From: Boletus sp. NGJ
Lineage: Eukaryota; Basidiomycota; Agaricomycetes; Boletales; Boletaceae
NCBI GenBank assembly: GCA_019096195.1
Contig: JAGTXK010000039.1
Coordinates: 62,001-126,000 of the forward strand
Direction of reading: 5' to 3'
DNA length: 64,000 bases
This document shows positions 11,112-21,459 of this stretch, piece by piece. Position 1 is the first letter of the stretch, and the number at the start of each line of letters is the position of its first letter. The notes under the pieces are model-generated. The model was given only the letters and a program-made list of their open reading frames with translations. It made no database searches and had not been told where the DNA came from. The position numbers were made by a program, and so were the translations under genes.

Positions 11112-12640
11112 ATGATTGAGCTCCTAAATGGACATCCTGAATGTATACATACATGTCTGGGAGTTGGACATGTTGTGTTTGATTACCTCGTTCAAGTACT
11201 AATGCATAATGGGGTTACCCACTCATGGAGTGGATTGTCAGTGAAGGAACAACTTGGCATCTTCTTGTATACATGTGTCACAGGACTATCATCTCAACAG
11301 GTTGCTGAGAGGTTTCAACATTTATCTGGTATGATCAATAAGTCAGTATCACTCATAATTGTGCATGGTTTCCACTACTCGCATCATCTAATATTTCACA
11401 AGGTATTTTAAATGAATGCTAGATTTTTTTGCAGGCACACCATTCTATCCCTCACAGGTTAAATTCCTGACAGCAAATACTCCAATCTCATCCATAATCA
11501 CTGATGACCTGCAGTTTCACTTTTTTGGTGATTATATTGGAGTTGTTGATGGTACACACATCTGTGTGTTCACTGCTGTTGACAACCAGCCCTATATGTG
11601 CAACCAGAAAGGATATCTCTCACAAAATTGTCCATTCATCTGTGACTTCAACTTCTATTTTATATATGCACTCACTGGTGGGGATGGATCAGCTGCAGAT
11701 GCAACTTTATGGAACAATGCACATATCAAGGATTTACAGATTCCATGCAGCAAATACCTCCTGGCCGATGTGGGCTTTGGGACATCAGATGCACTCATGG
11801 TTCCATATCACAGTGTCTGGTATCATCTCAAAGAATGGCGTCAAGCACATTTGAGGTATGTTGCTAAGTCTATTCTATGGAGGCCACTACAGTAACTTGA
11901 ATGACTACATCTAGACCTCAGAATTGTGAGGAGCTTTTCAATCTACAACATGCAGCACTTCATAATGTTATTGAGCACATATTTGGCATTCTAAAGTGCA
12001 AATTCCATGCTCTTCAAACCCCCCTTGAATATAATATGTGTGTTCAAGCCAAACTCCCACTTGCACTATGTGTGCTTCACAATTTTATTCGCCAATATGA
12101 CCCAGAAGATTTTTTTGACCCAGAACTTTCAGAATTGGATTTTTGAAACGAATTGAACGTTTTTCGCATTTATTTACGTAGTTAGCTAACACTTGACGAT
12201 CCCACGAACGCCTTACGTAGTTACCATTATACCTAGACCTTATGTCTAGACCCTACGTCATATACTAGTCAGCCTACGTCATAACCCTATACCCATAGAA
12301 CAGGCTAGACTCCACTACGTCACCCTACGTCATAGAGAACATTCTAGTAGGTTCCATGACCGGCCCTAAGCTGGTCCGTGCTCGATACATTAGGGTATAT
12401 AAGGTAGTGTACAAACGCCTGTATTCCCTAATCTTGGAATTCCTCTTCTCTCTCTCGGATTACGCCCTTCGCGTCCCTTGAGATATTGAGGTTTGTTTCC
12501 TTTCAATTTTCCAGCAGATGGAGAAGATGAAGAACTTGGAGTACTTGGTGATGGGCCAGCAGATGCAGTAGAACAAAGGTGAGCTGATGGATGACGCAAC
12601 ACTACCACACAGGAGATGTGGGATGATTATTAAGAGGAGC
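11112..12640 (+). pseudogene. Harbinger (HARBI1-like, DDE_Tnp_4) transposase, broken
   Basis: The N-terminal helical part (LLNGHPECIHTCLGVGHVVF, then LSVKEQLGIFLYTCVTGLSS) starts at ATG 11112. The catalytic core is visible: D in GVVDGTHI (about 11541), D in YLLADVGFGTSDAL (about 11765), and E in NVIEHIFGILKCKF (about 11970), as in DDE_Tnp_4 nucleases. A 59-bp intron (11856-11914) joins HLR to PQNCEELF. A small frame-changing insertion near 11410 separates the N-terminal part from the core. A solo LTR enters near the C-terminus, its first bases supplying a premature TGA. After it the tail continues with PADGEDEELGVLGDG and TQEMWDDY, with further stops. The enzyme cut and joined the element ends with its Myb partner; this copy is not functional. 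Confidence 0.88.
12144..12505 (+). repeat. Solo LTR, family A, inside Harbinger transposase
   Basis: This 362-bp LTR runs from TGAAACGAATT to TTTCCTTTCA with an exact 5-bp target duplication ATTTT (12139-12143 and 12506-12510). It has a GTATATAAGG box near 12393 and CTTGGAATTCC followed by the CCCTTCGCGTCCCTTGAG block that is shared with the full family-A element. Confidence 0.95.
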
Positions 12641-12757
12641 TTGTATGGCATGGATTGTGATAGCAATAGAAATGACATTGTCTGTTGCAATACAAACAGT
12701 ATATTTGCAAAAATAAAAAGTACAGTGGTTGAAAGGGTACCATGAAGCAGAAATGAA

Positions 12758-14005
12758 TCAATTGTTGCCAACCTCCATCTCACCCACTTGGTCTGACACT
12801 GTCACAGGTTGGTGTCCAAGCTCTGCTAACTTGCATGCCAACCAGTACTTCCTCTCACTCACATAAAGCTTGCAGAAAACAACAGCATGATTCAGGTGGT
12901 TTGGATTTGCAAGATAGTCACTAATGTTGAGTCTCTGAATGGTTGTCAATTCATTATGCTCATTAAGAATCTCCATTGCCATTTTAAGATCATTTGCGCA
13001 TGTTGTAATACTCTTGGAAATGTCCTTCATCATGGCTGCCATGTCTGCTATAGCAGCACCGCTTGCTTGCTGCACTAGAGCAGTCACTGATAATGGTCAA
13101 GATTGTTTATGACCACTGGTTTCTGACTCAATAGCAGAAATGGAGTCCATTTCCTTTTTGGACAGCTAACACTGGTGAGCAAAGAGGACATTGAGGACAA
13201 TGCCGAGATTGATACAAAGCTGGATGGAGCAGAAGGTGGAACAAGATTTGGGTCACTGGGAATACGGGATGGTGGTGGAGGCATCTGTGAGGCTGCTGGG
13301 AACTGCGAATCAGCCATAGAGATTTTGTCTGCCATAGTAGACAATTGATGGAGATTGAGGAGAGTGGAATCATTGATATTGGTGGCAGGGCCATGATCAG
13401 TAGCTTGCAGTCCTCAACAGATATATTTGCCTTGGCTTGCATCAGACATGAGGCATTCAACAGCATCAAAATGGATGAAACTCTTCATTTTGAAGGGTTT
13501 TGCAAATTTATGAGACTGTGTGATAAATTAGCAACACCATCTTGATTGTATATACAGTACAATACACACCTTGATATATCTACTCCATATGTCATTTTGC
13601 ACCAGAGTGATGCCAGCACCATCTTTGTCTGAATATGTGAATCCAGAGGCATTCTTGAGAGCAACAACAGCAAAATAACTATTCCTCATCTACTCCAATT
13701 GTTAGTATCAAATTTGAACTCGTTAGTAGCAGATGAAATCTCACCAGCTGGTACCGCCTCTCACATGTTTCTGCACTCTTGGCTCCCCCCTTCACGGTCT
13801 TAAATTTGGTGTCCATGTGGAATTCAGCTGCCACCCATGTCGTTTTTTTGTAGTTGCCACCATCGCCTTGTGGCTGTCTAGTGAGAAAATCAAGTAGCGC
13901 CAATATTTCCTCATCAGTACAGTTGACAGCTTGCTTGCAAGGCTTTGATTGTTGACTACCCTCACCACCAAAAGGGTTTATAATGACAGGCCCCTGCGAA
14001 CACAA
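12758..14005 (-). pseudogene. Harbinger Myb/SANT-like DNA-binding protein, broken
   Basis: This minus-strand spliced gene is the usual partner of Harbinger transposases; such proteins bind the TIRs and help nuclear import. From ATG 14005, a Myb/SANT-like domain reads CTDEEILALLDFLTRQ and GNYKKTTWVAAEF, with KSAETCERRYQL before a likely intron. The next exon has ALKNASGFTYSDKDGAGI and NDIWSRYIK (about 13670-13570), then after another intron KFAKPFKMKSFIHFDAVECL (about 13520-13460). The middle is Pro/Ser-rich (13344-13130). The C-terminal helical part (ALVQQASGAAIADMAAMMKD to KYWLACKLAELG) runs 13080-12758. Stops between the blocks show it is dead. Confidence 0.75.
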
Positions 14006-14076
14006 TGAATGGTTGAATGTTGAGCTCGATCATTTTGACATGGAGATAGAGGGCAGGGCTAAGGGCTTGATGGGTT

Positions 14077-14206
14077 ACCAGGTATGCAGTTGGTATGATC
14101 TGGACAATCCTGAGTGGCAGTGTGAGTCATGTTGGTAGTTGCATATGACAGCATATGATACAAAGCTGAAAGTTCTGTTTCACCTTTTTATTACTCAAAC
14201 AAGACC
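14077..14206 (-). repeat. Right TIR of Harbinger element
   Basis: The outer end on the minus strand is GGTCTTGTTTGAGTAATA, and the target copy TTA follows at 14207-14209. Confidence 0.9.
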
Positions 14207-16987
14207 TTACCATTTCCTAGTTTAACAATGGAATTATATGTCATTTCAAGATATACAATGTGAGGAACACCCATCCCTAGATCAGGGGGAAGCCCTGTTA
14301 ATTTTTCTAACCCCTTCCAAGTTGGACAATAAGAGATCCCATACCTTAGTCACAACCATGGTCATATTTCATCATTTTTTGACCAACCAGGCCCTTGCAT
14401 CATGCAACAGGAGGACATAACATTTGATGACTACTTGTCATGCTTGGGATCTTGCTCAGCAAATTGTGGACCTGTTCCACCCCATGGTTATCACTATGGC
14501 TCACAAGGTAGTGTTGACATACAGTACCTTCACACAATGAGATCTTGATGTTAGCTTGGGAGATCAAGCATCTTGCTAATGTTTCTTGAAATCAAGAAGC
14601 AGTTATTATGGAGCTTAAGGATACACAGGAAGTGCTTACCAAGGCACTCAGTGATATGAAGTCCAAAGTTGCATAACTATGTGAAAAAACAGATACTGAT
14701 CCTTCTACTAACAAGTTGAAATCTGCAAGGAATGGGAGTAACAGACACTTAATGCTCAAGATTAGTTTTCTATTTGAATATCTATGTGCTCACCTTGAAA
14801 ATACATCCCAAGTGTGTCATTCATCCTTTGTTTACATCACTCCATGGAATAGAATGGCAGATGCTGGGAAAAGAAGCCTGTGTTCAAGAGTTTCTCAATA
14901 TTCTCCCACTAGAGAATGGTGAACCCTTTAAAGTCATTGATGGTATTACTATCTGGCACCCAAACTTTAAGAGATCAGTCACTGATCAAATCAATCACAA
15001 GTTTCTTAAGATGCTCATTAAGACTATTTGGAAGAATGAAAAGATTAGGCATCAAAAAAGTATTAGAACTTACTAATGTTTAGGAATAGGCACTGTGCGA
15101 GCAAAAAAAACAGAGAACTTGCTGATGAAGACTTCAAAAAAGATCTAATTTATAACTGTGCAAAAACATAATTCAGAACTATTCATAAAAGTTTTACTTA
15201 CCATATCATGCTAGAAAAAGCTGCAAAGTTAGTGCAGTCCAATATTAAAAATTGTTGCTGGGAGTGTTGCTCATATATAAGTGAACTCTCATATCAGTTC
15301 TGGCCCATCTTCTAAGTGATAGCAGACTGTAACAAAGTGTCACAAGGTGGCAGAACAATTTAAAAAGGAAACCTCACTCACCAGTGCCCAAGCAATAATC
15401 AACACAGATTTTTGTTCTGATAATGTGACTTGCAATGAAGACAACCTGAATGGTGAGCTTCATAAACATCAAAATCAGATGGGGTTTAGAAAGGGCTCAG
15501 AGATGAGGATCAGTTTATGCTGGAAATCAATTAATATAAGTTAATACTTCAAGTTCACAGCACCATATGGAAAAATTAAACTTACCACATGTAAAGTACA
15601 TTGCTCTCCTGCAACACTTGGTATTTAGAGTTGCAGATGGAAAGCCAAATCAGTTGGTGGCCTCTGAAGGATAACCTTCTGGCAGTGTAGCTAGCATGGA
15701 AATGAACCAGCCCCCCAAAAAGAAATGCCAGACAACCAAAGGTGCAAAGCAACTAATTAGAACAATCTGGAACATACCTCTGTCAATGATGCATAAGGGA
15801 CTGCCCAAATCTTCCAAGAAACTATATTGTAACACAACCATTCTCCTTGATGGTCCATCCAAAATGACAGAAAGCACACACTAATTTCAGGCCACTCACT
15901 CCAAATCTGAGCATGCAGAAATCAACATGACTTGCAAATTTTTACAACAAAGTGAAGGAAGGAAAATATCCAGTGATGGAAGGTAACGTAGTATTTGAAG
16001 GAAATTGATACTTGGAGACATACTTAGGTAACAAGGAAAATAATGAAAATGATAAAGAGGATTTCAATGCAGACAAAGAATGAGTGATTAGTACTGGAGC
16101 ATAGAGTAGACCACAAAATGTATGAAAGTTACTAGAAGCAAAACATGTAAGCACACTGCTCATTTCTTGCAGAAAACCTACCTTCACAAGGTCAATCATC
16201 ACCTAGATCTTCTGCCTATCAGTGCCTACCAAAATGGTTGTCAATGCAAGTGGGCTGTGGATCCAATCCAGATCAACCAGATGGGGGAGTCAAGTTTCAT
16301 TTCCATGGAATTCTCCTAGCTCCTATAGGCAAACTCCAACTGCTTTTCTGCTGTTGATGTTAAACATTAATGTATCAGCCAAAAAACACAGCAAATGAGC
16401 ACTTACAAATCAGTCCAGATGTCATCCATATCTCCTCCCCATGATTTAAACCAATGAATATGTGCAAACCACAGCAACTGTGTCTTCCCATCTTGAATTG
16501 GTTGAGAAATCTGAGAGGTCTCCAAGATCTCCCCATAAGCTGTGTTCTAGGAAAGCAATATGGACAAGGGAAGAATGGTTACTCCCAACAGTTTGAGATC
16601 CATAATAATGCTTGCCATTAATGATCACATAGTTGAAAAATGTTGCCTGATAGCTAAGAGGTATGCTGTTTATAATGACTAGAGCTTGATGGCAGCAGTG
16701 GATAGGAGTTTCTGGGAAGCAGAAACATAGTATCTGCACCAGAACATGATATGTCTCAGATCAGAGTGGAGCAGTGTGGTGTCATGGGCTTAGTTCATAC
16801 AATGAAATAGCTATATGAAACTGTTTGATCAGTTTTATCAGTCCTTCTCCACATGCTCCCACTATCATCATGCAGGTCATTGAGTGCTTGCAACATCACT
16901 GCAAGACCAGCCACTGTCCCATGTTTATCCTTGAATGCTTTGAGAATAACAGTTGCAGCTTTATAAGCAAGAGAGTTGCTTGGATAC
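14207..16987. other. Decayed coding region of unknown repetitive family
   Basis: Plus-strand fragments include HPLFTSLHGIEWQMLGKEAC and ENGEPFKVIDGITIWHPNF (14830-15010), preceded by coiled-coil-like sequence. A minus-strand fragment at 16446-16740 contains INGKHYYGSQTVGSNHSS, followed in other frames by EFHGNET and LVDLDWIHS (to about 16200). These resemble families I remember as multi-copy hypothetical proteins of Agaricomycetes. All are full of stops. The rest holds nothing I recognise. Confidence 0.4.
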
Positions 16988-16989
16988 TA

Positions 16990-18571
16990 CAGTGACCTCA
17001 AAAACCCTTTCCATACTAACTCTTATGGCAGTGCGTGAAGCGCACTGCCAAACACTGTGGGAATTTTGCTTACCTTTGGTGGAGTTATAAATAGTACATA
17101 CCCTTGGCTATTGAAACGCTCCCTAGGCCATGTGATTTGGATCACAGGGTAGGAAGATATAGTTCATTTAAAACAGTAATACCATGGAAAAGGTTTTTGA
17201 GCTTTTAAATTGCTCAGTGAAATCTCAGTTATATTGTACATTGTTGTTAATACAAACAAAGATACACATATAAATAGTATGTCTGAGTTTAAAATAGCTC
17301 CCACAACTTCTTGACTCTCAACCACTATCATGGTCAGATCCCTTTCTCTTACTCAATACAACACCATTCTCTCTTTACTTGATTCTGGCCATTCTGGTGA
17401 AGCCATTGCCAAGCAAACTGGTATCAGCCCTTCTACCATATCCAAACTTTGTTCTAAAGAGTGTTCTAGGCTTTTTAAAGCTGTTGAAGGTCATCCCTTC
17501 AAGCTTTCCCCTGCCAATATTTGTCATGCTCAACATCTTATCATTTCTGGAAATGCTGTCCAAGTGACCAGATTACTTACCAACATCATCAACCAACCAC
17601 TCTCTGCCAGTACAGTCCACCTTCACTTGAAAAAAGCTGGTATGAAAGCTGTAGTCAAGTCCAAATGTCCTATTCTCTTTGCTAGGCATCGCAAAACTCA
17701 TTTAGATTTTGCCCATGCTCATAAGGACTGAACTATAGAGGATTGGAAGAAGATAGTATGGTCTGATGAGACCAAAATCAATCACCTAGGATCAGATGGA
17801 CACAAATGGGCATGAAAAAGGGCAGGTGAGGGCCTTAGTGATAGGCTGGTGTAGGGAACCCTAAAGTTTAGAGGAGGTTCTTCCATGATATGACTTGGGA
17901 GGGAGTTAGTTTTGCTACTAAGATTGATGGTAGAATGGATGGAGACCTTTACCTTCAAATTTTGAAGGATAAACTCCAACAAATCCTAGAGTATTATAGT
18001 CTCAATCCTCCTGACATCATCTTTTATCAGAACAATGACCCCAAGCATACCTGCTGGCTGGTCAAGAATTGACTGGAAGAGCAAGAATTCACTACTATGG
18101 TGTGGCCTGCACAGTTCCCTGACCCAAACCCTATTGAACATCTCTGGGGCTGTCTCAAAAGAAGGCTTGCACAGCATGAAAACTCCCCTAGTGGAATTCA
18201 TGAATTGTGGGAAAGGGTTCAAGTGGAATGGGATAGGATACCAGTTGAGGAGTGTCAGAAGTTGATTGAAAGTATGCCTAGAAGGGTTCAGGCAGTTCTT
18301 AAAGCAAAAGAAGGCTATACCAAGTACTAATAATATTCAAATATCCTTTGTCATTCAAAAGCTCAAAAACTCTTTCCATGGTATTACTGTTTTAAATGAA
18401 GTATATCTTCCTACCCTGTGATCCAAATCACATGGCCTAGGGAGCGTTTTGATAGCCAAGGGTATGTACTATTTATAACTCCACCAAAGCTAAGCAAAAT
18501 TCCCAGTGTTTGGCAGTGTGCTTCACACACTGCTATAAGGGTTAGTATGGAAAGGGTTTTCGAGGTCACTA
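16990..18571 (+). mobile_element. Tc1/mariner element 1, ~215-bp TIRs
   Basis: The element starts CAGTGACCTCAAAAACCC after TA at 16988-16989. Its inverted repeat of about 215 bp (16990-17212 and 18355-18569) contains TCCATACTAAC and AGCACACTGCCAAACAC-type blocks. The right end reads GGTCACTA, its final base changed from the expected G. A second Tc1 element is inserted on the TA formed there, and element 1's own right target TA lies beyond that insertion at 20146-20147. It carries a dead transposase. Confidence 0.85.
17330..18330 (+). pseudogene. Tc1-like DD34E transposase, broken (element 1)
   Basis: The start MVRSLSLTQYNTILSLLDSG leads into a helix-turn-helix (IAKQTGISPSTISKLCSKE) and a second DNA-binding part. 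The catalytic region keeps WSDETKIN, NNDPKHTC and PNPIEHLWGCLKRRL, and the C-terminus ends SMPRRVQAVLKAKEGYTKY. The frame is interrupted by a stop right before IEDWKKIVWSDETK (about 17729), further stops near 17813-17900, and at least one frame change before NNDPKHT. It is about 40-50% similar by eye to the intact transposase at 18776-19792, so it is a different Tc1 subfamily. Confidence 0.88.
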
Positions 18572-20143
18572 CAGTGGCTCAAAAAAGTGTCCCAATGTTT
18601 GGCTATTTTGCAAAGACTTGACATTTGCAAAAGAACCAAAAGGTATTAGCCCTAATCCTTGCCCTGAAGATGAGCCCTTAGTCATATAATATGGTTGTCA
18701 TGGCACTGAGATATAGCCATATTAAAGTGACATGTCATTGAGACACTTTTTTGAGCTACATTTCTATTCTTCAATTTAGTACTTTGTATGCCCTCCCTTT
18801 GCTTTTATCACTGCCTCTAGTCTTCTAGGCATACTCTCTATCAATCCTTGACACTCCTCAACCTCTATCTTCTCCCACTCCACTTCAATTCTCTCCCAAA
18901 GCTCCCATACTCCTTTTGGTGGTGTTGTATAGCTATTGAGTTTTTTTTTGAGAATTTGCCAGAGATGTTCAATGGGATTAAGGTCTGGAGATTGTGCTGG
19001 CCAGTCAAGAAGCTTGATCCCTTGAGATTCCAGCCACTCCTTGGCTCTTTTAGAGGTGTGCTTGGGGTCATTATCTTGTTGAAAGATAATGCTCTCTTCA
19101 GGAATTCCAGAATTTTCCATGGAAAGAAGCAGATTATCCTGCAAAATGGAGACATACTGCTCAGCATTCATCCTCCCTTCAACCTCTGCAAGAATCCCCA
19201 CTCCACTCCAACTCATGCATCCCCAAACCATCAAGGAACCTCCTCCAAACTTTACTGTTCCCTGAACTTCCTTGTCTTGCAAAGACTTTCCTGCCAATTT
19301 CCATACATACTTCCTTCCATCTGACCCAATCCTGTTCATCTTGGTTTCATCTGACCATATAACCCTAGTCCAGTCCTCCACAGTCCAATGTTGGTGCTTG
19401 AGAGCAAAGGCTAGCCTATGTTGCCTATGCTTCACAGACAAGAGTGGCTTCTTTTTCTTGACTACAGCCTTGAGAGATGCAGACTTGAGAATATTCCTAA
19501 CAGTTTGAGCAGAGACAGGAGAAGAGAGAGCAGAATTGATGAAATGGGTAGCCTGGACAGCATTTTCAACTTTGCCAGAGGTAATACTAGAGACAAATCT
19601 CCTTTTATCAGTAGGAGAAAGTTTAGAAGGACATCCTAATTTGATGTTTTCCTTGCCTGGGTGGATCTTCTTGATAACCCTGGCCACAGTAGACTTCCCC
19701 AGACCAGTTTGGAATGATATTTGCCTAGTAGAAAGGCCAGATTCAGAGAGAAAAAGAATATTGGTTCTAGCAGAGAAGAGAGTGGATTTCATAATGAAGT
19801 AGGGTTGGCTGAATGGTATCTCTGCTCTTTATACCATTTGGAGTTATGTAAGTGACATAATCAGACAGGGTTGAAGCACAGCATCCATTAGAACCTTATA
19901 TTATTTACTAAATGATAGTTGATAATATCAGGGTCAAATAAGTGTCCCAATGACATATCCTTTTAATATGGCTATAACTCAGTACCATGACAACCAACTC
20001 ACATGACTAAGGGCTCATCTTCAGGGCAAGGATTAGGGCTATCAATGGCCCAGCAAGGGTTAGGGCTAATACCTTTTGGTTCTTTTGCAAATGTCAAGTC
20101 TTTGCAAAATAGTCAAACATTGGGACACTTTTTTAAGCCACTG
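18572..20143 (-). mobile_element. Tc1/mariner element 2, intact-looking, ~190-bp TIRs
   Basis: This 1572-bp element has ends CAGTGGCTCAAAAAAGTG and the inverse CCACTG, and TA target duplications (18570-18571 and 20144-20145). The TIR is long, including GACTTGACATTTGCAAAAGA and a block around ATGAGCCCTTAGTCATATAA. The right TIR has an extra unit of about 26 bp (CCCAGCAAGGGTTAGGG). It encodes a complete transposase. A sister copy lies at 44715-46298. Confidence 0.95.
18776..19792 (-). CDS. Tc1-like DD34E transposase, intact 338 aa
   Basis: This transposase excises and reinserts its element at TA sites. The uninterrupted 338-aa protein begins MKSTLFSARTNILFLSESGL with a HTH (STRQISFQTGLGKSTVARVI). 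A basic linker follows (KAVVKKKKPLLSVKHRQHRL), then the RNase-H-fold core: WSDETKMN (first D), FQQDNDPKHTS (second D) and SPDLNPIEHLWQILKKKL (E). There are 34 residues between the D of QQD and the E, the DD34E signature. The GGGSLMVWGCMSW strand is typical of Tc1. Length matches the family (about 340 aa). No intron is needed. It may still be active, or be young; expression cannot be judged. Confidence 0.95.
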   Translation of the reverse strand: MKSTLFSARTNILFLSESGLSTRQISFQTGLGKSTVARVIKKIHPGKENIKLGCPSKLSPTDKRRFVSSITSGKVENAVQATHFINSALSSPVSAQTVRNILKSASLKAVVKKKKPLLSVKHRQHRLAFALKHQHWTVEDWTRVIWSDETKMNRIGSDGRKYVWKLAGKSLQDKEVQGTVKFGGGSLMVWGCMSWSGVGILAEVEGRMNAEQYVSILQDNLLLSMENSGIPEESIIFQQDNDPKHTSKRAKEWLESQGIKLLDWPAQSPDLNPIEHLWQILKKKLNSYTTPPKGVWELWERIEVEWEKIEVEECQGLIESMPRRLEAVIKAKGGHTKY

Positions 20144-20145
20144 TA

Positions 20146-20336
20146 TATTTCAGCATATATATCTAATAGAAGTTGTGATAAGCACCCTCTTTCATCACAT
20201 ATCATGATGTACTTACCAAACGCCCTATTTCACATGTCTGCTGAAATTCCATGAAGAACATGGTCTCAAGTTCACCACAACCATGATTATTGTTTTAAAC
20301 GACTTGAGAACTTTATTCAACCGCTCAAATAAGAAG
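20146..20336. other. Short non-coding stretch
   Basis: AT-rich sequence with no credible frame. It begins with the right target TA of Tc1 element 1. Confidence 0.5.
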
Positions 20337-20369
20337 GTCCAGAAATCATGAAGAGGACCAAAGTTGGTA

Positions 20370-20612
20370 CTATGATACTATGATACTATGAATACTATGA
20401 ATATACTTTCAATACTATGACACTATGTATGAACACTGTGAACACTGTGAAATGCTATGGTACTATGATACTATGATACTATGAACACTATGAATATACT
20501 ATGGGTACTATGAATACACTTTCAATGCTATGACACTATGAACACTATGAGTTATCTATGAAACTACTAGGGTGCTATGTATGAGCACTATGATGAAATC
20601 CTGTATTTACTG
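20370..20612. repeat. (CTATGA)-type minisatellite with CAGTAAA-type end
   Basis: This is a degenerate array of ACTATGA/ACTATGAAT/CACTATGAA units. It ends in ATGAAATCCTGTATTTACTG (20593-20612), which is the exact inverse of the start of the element at 48818 (CAGTAAATACAGGATTTCAT). It is therefore one end of the same repeat family, and its other end was not found here. Confidence 0.75.
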
Positions 20613-21459
20613 ATGCAGGATGACAGAGTAGATGGGGATGCAGATGCAGATGCAGATGAGGAAACCAAGGAGACTTTACAAGAGGAGATGGATGGATATG
20701 GATATGAAGGTATTGAGGAGCAGGAACTTGAGGGCAGGGTAGATGCCAAGGAAGAGCAACAACTGCCAGCAGATGAGCAAGTGGTTGAAGGTGGTGGCAA
20801 TGGCACTCTCAAACCTGAAGATGGCAAGGATGATGGTGTGAAGGAATATGGAGTGTATGGTAAGTTGTAAATCATGCTAGTACCATTATGTGCCCCCTTT
20901 TGAGTCAAAGCCTTCAGTAGCACTTATCCTAAACACATGTCCGATGATCTGTTCAGTGCTTACTAGACTGACTCAATACACTCAACAGTGATGTACTATA
21001 TTCAATCCATTCCTTTGACAGACAATACAAGGCTATGCAAGACAGTACGAATATCCTGGTCTCTTATAAGCACTTACCTGCTTGGGCTTGTAAATCCTTG
21101 CATGCGTAAGTGAGCTCGATGTCATGTTTGCCTGTATTTACAAAGGCTACAAGGCTTTGCACCGACAGACACGCCGCGAATGGTTTTGTTGATGTTGTAG
21201 AAGCTCTAAGGATTCTACTTGAGCAGTCGTTGACGTTGGCAGCGGCAGCGGCGTCGGTAGACTTCAGGCGAATGGAGGAAATTGGCAGAAGCTCCGCATG
21301 CAGAGGGTGTGAGATGTCCGTGTGTGCGTCCATGTCTCCGAAACCGGGAGGGACGACGGATAAGTCACGTCGTTGCACTGGCACAATTACCCCCGTCGGC
21401 GTTCCTCATCGCCGTATCCGTATCCGGCAGCGCCGTAGTCTGCTTCGTTGTTGGCGACA
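20613..21459. other. Acidic reading frame and transition to host sequence
   Basis: A plus-strand frame to 20870 encodes an Asp/Glu-rich tail (DGDADADADEETKETLQEE and so on) of unknown origin that ends just after a GGTAAGTTG splice-donor-like site. From about 21,060 the base composition becomes more GC-rich and host-like. Nothing else is recognised. Confidence 0.4.

Larger units (their letters stand above)
10757..14206 (+). mobile_element. PIF/Harbinger DNA transposon with ~130-bp TIRs
   Basis: This is a 3450-bp element with long terminal inverted repeats starting GGTCTTGTT (10757-10886 and 14077-14206, about 85-90% identical by eye) and a 3-bp target duplication TTA (10754-10756 and 14207-14209). 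This TIR start and the TWA-type target are typical of PIF/Harbinger. It has the expected two genes in convergent order: a DDE transposase (+) and a Myb/SANT-like protein (-). A solo LTR of family A is inserted at 12144-12505. Both genes carry inactivating changes. Confidence 0.92.
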
